Positions 49,260-62,480 of a stretch of DNA of 64,000 nucleotides are shown here, piece after piece. The position numbers were made by a program, and so were the translations under genes. This DNA comes from Aquilaria yunnanensis. Its lineage: Eukaryota > Streptophyta > Magnoliopsida > Malvales > Thymelaeaceae. Location: the NCBI GenBank assembly GCA_039654915.1, contig CM077594.1, positions 34,011,001 through 34,075,000 of the forward strand. The letters run 5' to 3'. The notes under the pieces were generated by a model. The model was not told where the DNA came from, searched no databases, and worked only from the letters and a program-made list of their open reading frames with translations. Within the stretch, counting starts at the first letter, position 1. Each line of letters starts with the position of its first letter.

Positions 49260-51530
49260 GGGAATATCCTTAACCTCAAACTTCAATCAATTTCTTAAAT
49301 ACAGTCAGTATTTCCTCAACGATAGGTGAGTTCCTATCATAGAGGTTCTAAGGGAATCTCCTTAACCTCAAACTTGAATCAATTTCTCAAACACAGTCAA
49401 GTTTTTTTCAACGATAGGAGAGTTCCTGTCGTAGAGGTTCTAAGGAAATCTCCTTAACCTCAAACTTCAACCAATTTTTCAAACAGAGTCAACTTTTCTT
49501 CAACGATAGGAGATTTCCTGTTGTAGAGGTTCTAAGGAAATCCCCTTAACCTCAAAGTCAATCAATGTTTCTTCAATGATAGGAGAGTGCCTATCGTTGA
49601 GGTCTTTAAGGAAATCTTTCTAACCTCAAACTTCAATCACTTTTTCAAACACAGTCAATTTTCTCTAACGATAGGAGAGTTCATGTCGTAGAGGTTCTAA
49701 GGAAATCTCCTTAACCTCAAACTTTAATCAATTTTAAAACACAGTCAATTTTTCTCTAACGATAGGAGAGTTCCTGTCGTAGTGGTTCAAAGGAAATCTC
49801 ATTAACCTCAAACTTTAATCAATTTTTCAAACAGAGTCAATTTTTCCTCAACGATAAAAGAGTTCCCATCGTAGAGGTTATAAGGAAATATCCTTAACCT
49901 CAAACTCAATCAATTTTTCTTCAACGGTAGGAGAGTTCCTGTCGTAGAGGTTCTAATGAAATCTCATTAACCTCAAACTACGATCAATTTTTCAAACAAT
50001 GCCAATATTTCCTCAACGATAGGGGAGTTCCTGTCGTAGAGTTTCTAAGGAAATCTCCTTAACCTGAAACTCAATCAATTTTTATTCAAAAGTAGGAGAG
50101 TTCCTGTCGAAGTGGTTTTAAGGAAATCTCCTTAACCTCAAATTTCAGTAAATTTTTCAATCATAGTTAATTTTTCCCCAATGATAGGAAAGTTTCTGTC
50201 ATAGTGGTTCTAAAGAAATCTCCTTAACCTCAAAACTCAATCAATTTTTCAAACACAGTCAATTTTTCTTAAAGGATAGGAGAGTTCCTGTTGTAAAGGT
50301 TCTAAGGAAATCTTCTTAACCTCAACCTTAATCAATTTTTCTTCACGATAGGAGAGTTCTAATCCTAGAGGTTCTAAGGAAAGCTCCTTAACCTGAAACT
50401 CAATCAAATTTTCAAAATCAATCAATTTTTTTTAATGATAGAAGAGTTCCTGTCGTAGAGGATCTAAGGAAATCTCCTTAACCTCAAACTTCAATCAATT
50501 TTTCAAACATAGTCAATTTTTGTTCAATGATAGGAGAGTTCCTGTTGTAGATGTTCTAAGGAAATCTCATTAACCTCAAACTTCAATCAATTTTTCAAAC
50601 ATAGTCAAGTTTTCTTTAACGATAGGGGAGTTCTTGTCCTAGAGGTTCTAAGGGAATCTCCTTAACCTCAAACTTCAACCAATTTTTCAAATAGAGTCAA
50701 TATTTCTTTAACGATTGGAGGGTTCCTGTCGTAGAGGTTCTAAGGAACTCTCCTTAACCTCAAACTCAATCAATTTTTCTTCAATGATAGGAGAGTGCCT
50801 CTCGTTGAGGTTAGAAGGAAATCTCCTCAACCTCAAACTTTATTCAATTTTTCAAACACAGTCAATTTTCTCTAATGATAGGAGAGTTCCTGTTGTAGAT
50901 GTTCTAAGGAAATATCCTTAACCTCAAACCTCAATCAATTTTTCAAACAAAGTCAATTTTCTCTAACGATAGGAGAGTTCCTGTCGTAGAGTTTCTAAGG
51001 AAATCTCCTTAACCTCAAACTTCAATGAATTTTTGAAACACAGTCAATTTTCTCTATCGATAGGAGAGTTCCTGTCGTAGAGGTTCAAAGGATATCTCAT
51101 TAACCTCAAACATCAATCAATTTTTCAAGCACAGTCAATTTTTCCTTAACGATAGGAGAGTCCCGTCGTAGAGGTTATAAGGAAATCTCCTTATCCTCAC
51201 ACTCAATCAATTTTTCTTCAACGATAGGAGAGTTCATGTCATTGAGGTTCTAAGGAAATCTCCTAAACCTCAAACTTCAGTCAATTTTTAAAACATAGTC
51301 AATTTTTCTTCAACGATAGGAGAGTTCCTGTCGTAGAGGTTCTAAGGAAATATCCTTAACCTCAAACTTCAATCAATTTGTCAAACACAGTCAAGTGTTT
51401 TTCAATGATAAGAGAGTTCTTGTCGTAGAGGTTTTAAGGAAATATCCGTAACCTCAAACTTCAATCTATTTCTCAAACACAGTCAATTTTTCCTCAACGA
51501 TAGGAGAGTTCCTGTCGTTGAGGTTCTAAG
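49260..51530 (+). repeat. 2.3-kb segment repeated 10.9 kb away, copy 1
   Basis: Marks recur with almost constant long-range spacing. GATAGGTGAG lies at 49,321 and 60,198, AATGTTTCTTC at 49,564 and 60,441, GGTTATAAGGAAATATCC at 49,877 and 60,753, and CTCAACC at 50,321 and 61,198 (10,876-10,877 bp). TCCCGTCGTAG at 51,161 and 62,130 is 10,969 bp apart, 92 bp more, so one monomer differs between the copies. Confidence 0.8.
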
Positions 51531-54239
51531 GAAATCTCCTTAACCTCAAAATTCAATCAATTTTTCAAACACAGTCAATTTTTGTTCAACGATAGGAGAG
51601 TTCCTGCCGTAGAGGTTATAAGGAAATGTCCTTAACCTCAAACTCAATCAAATTTTCTTCAATGATAGGAGATTTCCTATTGTAGAGGTTCTAAGGAAAT
51701 CTCCCTAACCTTAAACTTCCTTTAATTTTTGAAACATAGTCAATTTTCTCTAAGGATAGGAGAGTTCCTATCGTAGAGGTTCTAAGGAAATCTCCTTAAC
51801 CTCACTCTTCAATCACATTTTCAAACACAGTCAATTTTTCTTCAATGACAGGAGAGTTCCTGTCGTAGAGGCTCCAAGGAAATCTCCTTAACCTCAAACT
51901 CAATCGATTTTTTTTCAATGATAGGAGAGTTCCTCTCGTCGAGGTTCTAAGGAAATCTCCTTGACCTCAACCTGAAATCAATTTTTCAAAAACAGTCAAC
52001 TTTTCTTCAACGATAGGGGAGTTCTTGTCGTAGAGGTTCTAAGAAAATCTCCTTAACGTCAAACTTTAATCAATTTTTCAAACACAGTCATGTTTTCTTC
52101 AATGATAGTAGAGTTCCTGTCGTAGAGGTTCTAAGGAAATCTCCCTAACTTCAAACTTCAATCAATTTCTGAAGCACAGTCAATATTTCCTCAACGATAG
52201 GTGAGTTCCTGTCATAGAGGTTCTAAGGGAATCTCCTTAACCTCAAACTTGAATCAATTTTTCAAACACAGTCAAGTTTTCTTCAACGATAGGAGAGTTC
52301 TTGTCGTAGAGGTTCTTAGGAAATCTCCTTAACCTCAAACTTCAACCAATTTTTCAAACAGAGTCAATTTTTCTTCAACGATAGGAGAGTTCCTGTCGTA
52401 GAGGTTCTAAGAAAATCTCCTTAACCTCAAACTCAATCAATTTTTCTTCAATGATAGGGGAGTGCCTATCGTTGAGGTTTTTAAGGAAATCTCCTTAACC
52501 TCAAACTTCAATCAATTTTTCAAACACAATCAATTTTCTCTAACGATAAGAGAGTTCCTGTCGTAGAGGTTCTAAAGAAATCTCTTTAACCTCAAATTTT
52601 AATCAATTTTTCAAACACAGTCAATTTTCTCTAACGATAGGAGAGTTCCTGTCGTAGAGGTTCAAAGGAAATCTCAATAACCTCAAAGTTTAATCAATTT
52701 TTCAAACACAGTCAATTTTTCCTCAACGATAGGAGAGTTCCCGTCGTAGAGGTTATAAGGAAATATCCTTAACCTCAAACTCAATCAATTTTTCTTCAAC
52801 GATAGGAGATTTCCTATCGTAGAGGTTCTAATGAAATCTCATTAACCTCAAACTACAATCAATTTTACAAACACTGTCAATTTTTCCTCAATGATAGGAG
52901 ATTTCCTGTCTTAGAGTTTCTAAGGAAATCTTCTTAACCTCAAACTTAATCAATTTTTCTTCAACGATAGGAGAGTTCCTGTCGGAGAGGTTCTAAGGAA
53001 ATCTCCTTAACCTCAAACTTCAGTCAATTTTTCAAGCATAGTCAATTTTTCCTTAATTATAGGAAAGTTTCTGTCATAGCGGTTCTAGGGAAATCTCCTT
53101 AACCTCAAACTTCAATCAATTTTTCAAACATAGTCAATTTTTCATCAAGGATAGGAGACTTCCTATCGTAAATGTTCTAAAGAAATATTCTTAACCTCAA
53201 GCTCAATCAATTTTTCTTCACGATAGGAGAGTTCCTATCCTGGAGGTTCTAAGGAAAGCTCCTTAACCTCAAACTCTATCAAATTTTCAAAATCAATATA
53301 TTTTTCTTCAACGATAGGAGAGTTCCTGTCGTAGAGGTTATAAAGAAATCTCTTTAACCTCAAACTTCAATCAATTTTTTAAACACAGTTAATTTTCTCT
53401 AATGATATGAGAGTTCCTGTCATAGAAGTTCTAAGGAAACCTCCTTAACCTCACACTTCATTCAATTTTTCAAACACAGTCAATTTTTGTTAAACGATAG
53501 GAGAGTTCCTGTCGTGGAGGTTCTAAGGAAATCTCCTTAACCTCAAACTTCAATCAATTTTTCAAACATAGTCAAGTTTTCTTCAACGATAGGAGAGTTC
53601 CTGTCGTAAAGGTTCTAAGGAAATCTCCTTAACCTCAAACTTCAACCAATTTTTCAAACAGAGTTAATTTTTCTTTAACGATAGGAGAGTTCCTGTCGTA
53701 GAAGTTCTAAGGAAATCTCCTTATCCTCAAACTTCAATCAATTTCTTAAACACAGTCAATATTTCCTCAACGATAGGTGAGTTCCTGTCATAGAGGTTCT
53801 AAGGGAATCTACTTAACCTCAAATTTCAATCAATTTTTTAAACACAGTAAAGTTTTCTTCAACGATAAGAGAGTTCCTGTCGTAGAGGTTCTAAGAAAAT
53901 CTCCTTAACCTCAAACTTCAACCAATTTTTGAAACAGAGTCAATTTTTTCTTGAACGATAGGAGAGTTCCTGTAGTAGAGGTTCTAAGGAAATCTCCTTC
54001 ACCTCAAACTCAATCAACTTCTCTTCAAAGATAGGAGAGTGTCTATCATTGAGGTTTTTAAGGAAATCTCCTTAACCTCAAACTTCAATCAATTTTTCAA
54101 ACACAGTCAATTTTCTCTAACGATAGGAGAGTTCCTGTCGTAGAGGTTCTAAGGAAATCTCCTTAACCTCAAACTTTAATCAATTTTTGAAACACAGTTA
54201 ATTTTCTCTAATGATAGGAGAGTTCCTGTCGTAGAGGTT
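51531..54239 (+). repeat. Diverged monomeric satellite with recurring cassettes
   Basis: Monomer combinations seen elsewhere return here in similar order, for example GGTTATAAGGAAATATCC at 52,751 followed by GGTTCTAATGAAATC and CTCAAACTACAATC. Spacing is not constant. There is nothing other than satellite. Confidence 0.85.
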
Positions 54240-56491
54240 CAAAGGAAATCTCATTAACCTCAAACTTTAATCAATTTTTCAAACACAGTCAATTTTTCCT
54301 CAACGATAGGAGAGTTCCCGTCGTAGAGGTTATAAGGAAATATCCTTAACCTCAAACTCAATCAATTTTTTTTCAACGATAGGAGAGTTCCTATCGTAGA
54401 GGTTCTAATAAAATTTCATTAACCTCAAACTACAATCAATTTGTCAAACACTGTCAATTTTTCATCAACGATAAGAGAGTTCCTGTCGTAGAGTTTCTAT
54501 GGAAATCTCCTTAACCTCAAACTCAATCAATTTTTCTGCAACGATAGGAGAGTTACTGTCGTAGAGGTTCTAAGGAAATCTCCTTAACCTCAAACTTCAA
54601 TCAATTTTTCAAGCATAGTCAGTTTTTCCTCAACAAAAGGAAAGTTTCTGTCATAGCGGTTCTAAGGAAATCTCCTTAACCTCAAACTTCAATCAATTTT
54701 TCAAGCACAGTCAATTTTTGTTCAAGGATAGGAGAGTTCCTGTCGTAAAGGTTTTAAGGAAATCTTCTTAACCTCAACCTCAATCAATTTTTCTGCACGA
54801 TAGGAGAGTTCCTATCTTAGATGTTCTACGGAAAGCTCCTTAACCTCAAACTAAATCAAATTTTCAAAATCAATCAATTTTTCTTCAACGATAGGAGAGT
54901 TCCTGTCGTAGAGGTTCTAAGCAAATCTCCTTAACCTCAAACTTCAATCAATTTTTTAAACACAGTCAATTTTCTCTAACGATGGGAGAGTTCTTGTCAT
55001 AGAAGTTCTAAGGAAATCTCCTTAACCTCACAGTTCATTCAATTTTTCAAACACAATCAATTTTTGTGCAACGATAGGAGAGTTCCTGTCGTAAAGGTTC
55101 TAAGGAAATCTCCTTAAACTCAAACTTAATCAATTTTTCAAACATAGTCAAGTTTTCAACAATGATAGGAGAGTTCCTGTCGTAGACGTTCTAAGGAAAT
55201 TTCCTTAACCTCAAACTTCAACCAATTTTTCCAACAGAATCCATTTTTCTTTAAGGATTGGAGATTTCCTGTCGTAGAGTTTCTAAGCAAATCTCCTTAA
55301 CCTGAAACTCAATCAATTTTTCTTCAATGATAGGAGAGTGCCTGCCGTTGAGGTTAGAAGCAAATCTCCTTAACCTCAAACTTTTTTCAATTTTTCCAAC
55401 ACAGTCAATTTTCTCTAAAGATAGGAGAGTTCCTGTCGTAGAGGTTCTAAGGAAATCTCCTTAACCTTAATCTTCAATCAATTTTTGAAATACAGTCAAT
55501 TTTCTCTAACGATAGGAGAGTTCCTGTCGTAGAGGTTCTAAGGAAATCTCATTAACCTCAGACTTCAATCAATTTTTCAAACACAGTCAATTTTTTCTCA
55601 ACGATAGGAGAGTTCCCGTCGTAGAGGTTGTAAGGAAATCCCCTTAACCCCAAACTCAATCAATTTTTCTTTAACGATAAGAGAGTTCCTGTCGTAGAGG
55701 CTCTAAGGAAATCGCCTAAACCTCAAACTTCAATCAATTTTTAAAACATAGTCAATTTTTCTACAACGATAGGAGAGTTCCTGTCGTAGAGGTTCTAAGG
55801 AAATCTCCTTAACCTCAAACTTCAATCAATTTGTCAAACATAGTGAAGTTTTCTTCAACGATAAGAGAGTTCCTGTCGTAGAGGTTTTAAAGAAATCTCC
55901 TTAACCTCAAACTTCAATCTACTTCTCAAACACAGTTAATTTTTCCTCAACGATGGGACAGTTCCTGTCGTTGAGGTTCTAAGGAAATCTCCTTAACCTC
56001 AAACTTCAATCAATTTTTCAAGCACAGTTAATTTTTGTTCAACGATAGGAGAGTTCCTGTCATAGAGGTTATAAGGAAATGTCCTTAACCTCAAACTCAA
56101 TCAAATTTTCTTCATTGATAAGAGATTTCCTATTGTAGAGGTTCTAAGGAAATCTCCCTAACCTCAAACTTTAATTAATTCTTGAAACACAGTCAATTTT
56201 CTCTAAGGATAGGAGAGTTCCTATCGTAGAGGTTCTAAGGAAATCTCCTTAACCTCACTCTTCAATCAATTTTTCAAACACAGTCAATTTTTCTTCAACG
56301 ACAGGTGAGTTCCTGTCGTAGAGGTTCTAAGGAAATCTCCTTCACCTCAAACTCAGTCGATTTTTTTTCAATGATAGGAGAGTTCCTCTCGTCGAGGTTC
56401 TAAGGAAATCTCCTTAACCTCAAACATAAATCAATTTTTCAAACACATTCAATTTTTCTTCAACAATTGGGGAGTTCCTGTCGCAGAGGTT
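54240..56491 (+). repeat. 2,252-bp tandem duplication, copy 1
   Basis: GGTTCTAATAAAATTTC lies at 54,401 and 56,653, and AAGGAAATCTCATT at 54,242 and 56,494, both 2,252 bp apart. Intervening marks occur in both copies in order: CTGCACGATAGG or its relative, CTACGGAAAGCTCC, GTTTTCAACAATG, GAAGCAAATCTCC and CATTGATAAGAG. Confidence 0.92.
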
Positions 56492-58690
56492 CTAAGGAAA
56501 TCTCATTAACCTCGAACTTTAATCAATTTTTCAAACACAGTCAATTTTTCCTCAACGATAGGAGAGTTCCCGTCGTAGAGGTTATAAGGAAATATCCTTA
56601 ACCTCAAACTCAATCAATTTTTTTTCAATGATAGGAGAGTTCCTGTCGTAGAGGTTCTAATAAAATTTCATTAACCTCAAACTACAATCAATTTGTCAAA
56701 CACTGTCAATTTTTCATCAACGATAAGAGAGTTCCTGTCGTAGAGTTTCTACGGAAATCTCCTTAACCTCAAACTCAATCAATTTTTCTGCCACGATAGG
56801 AGAGTTCCTGTCATGGAGGTTCGAAGGAAATCTCCTTAACCTCGAACTTCAATCAATTTTTCAAGCATAGTCAATTTTTCCTCAACAATAGGAAAGTTTC
56901 TGTCATAGCGGTTCTAAGGAAATCTCCTTAACCTCAAACTTCAATCAGTTTCTCAAGCACAGTCAATTTTTGTTCAAGGATAGGAGAGTTCCTGTCGTAA
57001 AGGTTTTAAGGAAATCTTCTTAACCTCAACCTCAATCAATTTTTCTTCACGATAGGAGAGTTCCTATCCTAGATGTTCTACGGAAAGCTCCTTAACCTCA
57101 AACTAAATCAAATTTTCAAAATCAATCAATTTTTCTTCAACGATAGGAGAGTTCCTGTCGTAGAGGTTCTAAGCAAATCTCCTTAACCTCAAACTTCAAT
57201 CAATTTTTTAAACACAGTCAATTTTCTCTAACGATGGGAGAGTTCTTGTCATAGAAGTTCTAAGGAAATCTCTTTAACCTCACAGTTCATTCAATTTTTC
57301 AAACACAATCAATTTTTGTGCAACGATAGGAAAGTTCCTGTCGTAAAGGTTCTAAGGAAATCTCCTTAAACTCAAACTTAATCAATTTTTCAAACATAGT
57401 CAAGTTTTCAACAATGATAGGAGAGTTCCTGTCGTAGACGTTCTAAGGAAATCTCCTTAACCTCAAACTTCAACCAATTTTTCCAACAGAGTCAATTTTT
57501 CTTTAAGGATTGGAGATTTCCTGTCGTAGAGTTTCTAAGCAAATCTCTTTAACCTGAAACTCAATCAATTTTTCTTCAATGATAGGAGAGTGCCTGCCGT
57601 TGAGGTTAGAAGCAAATCTCCTTAACCTCAAACTTTTTTCAATTTTTCCAACACAGTCAATTTTCTCTAAAGATAGGAGAGTTCCTGTCGTAGAGGTTCT
57701 AAGGAAATCTCCTTAACCTTAATCTTCAATCAATTTTTGAAATACAGTCAATTTTCTCTAACGATAGGAGAGTTCCTCTCGTAGAGGTTTAAAGGAAATC
57801 TCATTAACCTCAGACTTCAATCAATTTTTCAAACACAGTCAATTTTTTCTCAACGATAGGAGAGTTCCCGTCGTAGAGGTTATAAGGAAATCCCCTTAAC
57901 CCCAAACTCAATCAATTTTTCTTTAACGATAAGAGAGTTCCTGTCGTAGAGGCTCTAAAGAAATCGCCTAAACCTCAAACTTCAATCAATTTTTAAAACA
58001 TAGTCAATTTTTCTTCAACGATAGGAGAGTTCCTGTCGTAGAGGTTCTAAGGAAATCTCCTTAACCTCAAACTTCAATCAATTTGTCAAATATAGTGAAG
58101 TTTTCTTCAACGATAAGAGAGTTCCTGTCGTAGAGGTTTTAAAGAAATCTCCTTAACCTCAAACTTCAATCTACTTCTCAAACACAGTTAATTTTTCCTC
58201 AACGATGGGACAGTTCCTGTCGTTGAGGTTCTAAGGAAATCTCCTTAACCTCAAACTTCAATCAATTTTTCAAACACAGTTAATTTTGTTCAACGATAGG
58301 AGAGTTCCTGTCATAGAGGTTATAAGGAAATGTCCTTAACCTCAAACTCAATCAAATTTTCTTCATTGATAAGAGATTTCCTATTGTAGAGGTTCTAAGG
58401 AAATCTCCTTAACCTCAAACTTCAATTAATTCTTGAAACACAGTCAATTTTCTCTAAGGATAAGAGAGTTCCTATCGTAGAGGTTCTAGGGAAATCTCCT
58501 TAACCTCACTCTTCAATCAATTTTTCAAACACAGTCAATTTTTTTTCAACGACAGGTGAGTTCCTGTCGTAGAGGTTCTAAGGAAATCTCCTTCACCTCA
58601 AACTCAGTCGATTTTTTTTCAATGATAGGAGAGTTCCTCTCGTCGAGGTTCTAAGGAAATCTCCTTAACCTCAAACATTAATCAATTTCT
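56492..58690 (+). repeat. 2,252-bp tandem duplication, copy 2
   Basis: This is a close copy of 54,240-56,491. It is 1 bp shorter near 58,285 (TTAATTTTGTTC against TTAATTTTTGTTC), which makes the final mark CTCTCGTCGAGG 2,251 bp from its partner. Similarity ends about 58,690, where AACATTAATCAATTTCTC replaces AACATAAATCAATTTTTC. Confidence 0.9.
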
Positions 58691-60136
58691 CAAACACAGT
58701 CAATATTTCATCAACGATAGGTGAGTTCCTGTCCTCGAGGTTCTAAAAGAATCTCCTTAACCTCAAACTTCAATTAATCTTTCAAACACAGTCAAGTTTT
58801 CTTCAATGATAGGAGAGTTTTTATCGTAGAGGTTCTAAGGAAATCTTCTTAACCTCAAACTTCAACCAATTTTTCAAACATAGTCAATTTTTTTTCAACG
58901 AAAGGAGAGTTCCTGTTGTAGAGGTTCTAAGGAAATCTCCTTAACCTCAAACTCAATCAATTTTTCTTCAATGATAGGTGAGTGCCTGTCGTTGAGGTTA
59001 TAAGGAAATCTCCTTAACCTGAAACTTCAATCAATTTTTCAAACACAGTCAATTTTCTCTAACGATAGGAGAGTTCCTGTCGTAGAGTTTCTAAGGAAAT
59101 CTCGTTAACCTCAAACTTGAAATAATTTTTTAAACACAGTCAATTTTCTCTATCGATAGGAGAGTTCCTGTCGTAGAGGTTCAAAGGAAATATCATTAAC
59201 CTCAAACTTTAATCAATTTTTCGAACAGTGTCAATTTTTCCTCAACGATAGGAGAGTCCTGTCGTAGAGGTTATAAGGAAATCTCCTTATCCTCAAACTC
59301 AATCATTTTTTCTTCAACGATAGGAGAGTTCTCGTCGTAGAGGTTCTAAGGAAATCTCCTAAACCTCAAAGTTCAATCAATTTTTAAAACATAGTCAATT
59401 TTTCTTTAACGATAGGAGAGTTCCTGTCATAGAGGTTTTAAGGAAATCTCCGTAACCTCAAACTTCAATCTATTTCTCAAAGACAGTCAATTTTTCCTCA
59501 ACGATAGGAGAGTTCCTGTCATTGAGGTTCTAAGGAAATCTCCTTAACCTCAAACTTCAATCAATTTTTCAAACACAGTCAATTTTTGTTCAACGATAGG
59601 AGAGTTCTTGTCGTAGAGGTTATAAGAAATTTCCTTAACCTCAAACTCAATCAAATTTTCTTCAATGATAGGAGATTTCCTATTGTAGAGTTCTAGGGAA
59701 ATCTCCCTAATCTCAAACTTCAATTAATTTTTGAAACACAGTCAATTTTCTCTAAGGATAGGAGAGTTCCTATCGTAGATGTTCTAAGGAAATCTCCTTA
59801 ACCTCACTCTTTAATCAATTTTTCAAACACAGTCAATCTTTCTTCAACGACAGGTGAGTTCCTGTCGTAGAAGTTCTGAGGAAATCTCCTTAACCTCAAA
59901 CTTAATCGATTTTTTTTCGATGATAGGAGAGTTCCTCTCGCCGAGGTTCTAAGGAAATCTCCTTAACCTCAAACATAAATCAATTTTTCAAACACATTCA
60001 ATTTTTCTTCAACAATAGGGGAGTTCCTGTCGTAGAGGTTCTAAGGAAATCTCCTTAACCTCAAACTTCAATTAATTTTTCAAACACAGTCAAGTTTTCT
60101 TTAACTACAGGAGAGTTCCTGTCGTAGAGGTTCTAC
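58691..60136 (+). repeat. Diverged monomeric satellite
   Basis: This is an irregular run of full and short monomers. A third, more diverged echo of the CTCTCGTCGAGG and AACATAAATC pair appears near 59,930-59,990 (as CTCTCGCCGAGG). Confidence 0.85.
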
Positions 60137-62480
60137 GGAAATCTTTTTAAACTCAAACTTTAATCAATTTCTTAAACACAGACAATATTTCCCCAACGAT
60201 AGGTGAGTTCCTGTCATAGAGGTTCTAAGGGAATCTCCTTAACGTCAAACTTCAATTAATTTTCCAAACACAGTCAAGTTTTCTTCAACGATAAGAGAGT
60301 TCCTGTCGTAGAGGTTCTAAGAAAATCTCATTAACCTCAAATTTCAACCAATTTTTCAAACAGAGTCAATTTTTCTTCAACGATAGGAGAGTTCCTGTCG
60401 TAGAGGTTCTAAGGAAATCTCCTTAGCCTCAAACTCAATTAATGTTTCTTCAATGATAGGAGAGTGCCTATCGTTGATGTTTTTAAGCAAATCTCCTTAA
60501 TGTCAAATTTCAATCAATTTTTCAAAGAAAGTCAATTTTATCTAACGAGAGGAGAGTTCCTGTGGCAGAGGTTCTAAGGAAATCTCCTTAACCTCAAACT
60601 TTAATCAATTTTTGAAACACAGTCAATTTTCTATAACGATAGGAGAGTTCCTGTCGTAGAGGTTCAAAGGAAATCTCATTAACCTCAAACTTTAATCAAT
60701 TTGTCAAACACAGTCAATTTTTCCTCAACAATAAAAGTGTTCCCGTCATGGAGGTTATAAGGAAATATCCTTAACCTCAAACTCAATCAATTTTTCTTGA
60801 ACGATAGGAGAGTTCCTGTCGTAGAGGTTCTAATGAAATCTCATTAACCTCAAACTACGATCAATTTTTCAAACAATGTCAATTTTTCCTCAACGATAGG
60901 AGAGTTCCTGTCATAGAGTTTCTAAGGAAATCTCCTTAACCTTAAACTCAATCAATTTTCCTTGAACGATAGGAGAGTTCCTGTCGGAAAGGTTCTAAGG
61001 AAATCTCCTTCACCTTAACTTCAATCAATTTTTTCAAGCATAGTCAATTTTCCCTCAATGATAGGAAAGTTTCTGTCATATCGGTTCTAAAGAAATCTCC
61101 TTAACCTCAAACTTCAATCAATATTTCAAACACAGTCAATTTTTCTTCAAGGATAGGAGAGTTCCTGCTGTAAAGGTTCTAAGGAAATCTTCTTAACCTC
61201 AACCTCAATCAAATTTTCTTCACTATAGGAGAGTTCCTATCCTAGAGGTTCTAAGGAAAACTCCTTAACCTCAAACTCAATCAAATTTTCAAAATCAATC
61301 AATTTTTCTTCAACGATAGGAGAGTTCCTGTCGTAGAGGTTCTAAGGAAATCTCCTTAACCTCAAACGTTAATCAATTTTTTAAACACTGTCAGTTTTCC
61401 CTAACGATAGGAGAGTTCCTGTCTTAAACGTTCTAAGGAAATCTCCTTAACCTCACACTTCATTCAATTTTTCAAACACAGTCAATTTTTGTTCAACGAT
61501 ATGAGAGTTCCTGTCGTAGAGGTTCTATGGAAATCTCCTTAACCTCAAACTTAAATCAATTTTTGAAACATAGTCAAGTTTTCTTCAACGATAGGGGAGT
61601 TCCTATCGTAGAGGTTCTAAGGAAATCTCCTTAACCTCAAACTTTAACCAATTTTTCAAACAGAGTCAATATTTCTTCAACGATTGGAGGGTTCCTATCG
61701 TAGAGGTTCTAAGGAAGTCTCATTAACCTCAAACTCAATCAATTTTTCTTCAATGATAGGAGAGTGCGTGTCGTTGAGGTTAGAAGGCAATCTCCTTAAC
61801 CTCAAACTTGAATCAATTTTTCAAACACTGTCAATTTTGTCTAACGATAGGAGAGTTCCTGTCGTAGATATTCTAAGGAAATATACTTAACCTCAAACTT
61901 CATTCAATTTTTCAAACACAGTCAATTTTCTCTAACGATAGGAGAGTTCCTGTGGTAGAGTTTCTAAGGAAATTTCATCAACCTCAAACTTCAATCAATT
62001 TTTGAAACACAGTCAATTTTCTTTATCGATAGGAGAGTTCCTGTCTTAGAGGTTCAAAGGTAATCTCATTAACCTCAAACTTCAATCAGTTTTTCAAACA
62101 CAGTCAATTTTTCCTCAACGATAGGAGAGTCCCGTCGTAGAGGTTATAAGGAAATCTCCTAATCCTCAAACTTAATCAATTTTTCTTCAACGATAGGAGA
62201 GTTCCTGTTGTCGAGGTTATAAGGAAATCTCTTAATCCTCAAACTTAATCAATTTTTCTTCAACGATAGGAGAGTTCCTGTCGTAGAGGTTCTAAGGAAA
62301 TCTCCTTAACCTCAAACTTCAATCAATTTGTCAAACAGAGTCAAGTGTTTTTCAACGATAAGAGAGTTCCTGTCGTAGAGTTTTTAAGGAAATCTCCGTA
62401 ACCTCAAACTTCAATCTATTTCTCAAACACAGTCAATTTTTCCTCAACGATAGGAGAGTTCCTGTCGTTGAGGTTCTAAG
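60137..62480 (+). repeat. 2.3-kb segment repeated 10.9 kb away, copy 2
   Basis: This is the partner of 49,260-51,530. Beyond 62,130 the spacing drops from 10,969 to 10,950 bp. A 92-bp monomer with TTTTTAAAACATAG in copy 1 is represented here by a short monomer (CTTAATCAATTTTTC), 19 bp shorter. Two nearly identical short monomers stand in tandem at about 62,165-62,290. Confidence 0.78.

Noticed and set aside
36392..61890. 68-residue open frames at 36,392-36,598, 50,715-50,921 and 61,684-61,890
   Set aside because: Each reads through two or three satellite monomers in a chance open frame. The repeated residues mirror the DNA repeat, and two of them are partners in the 10.9-kb duplication.
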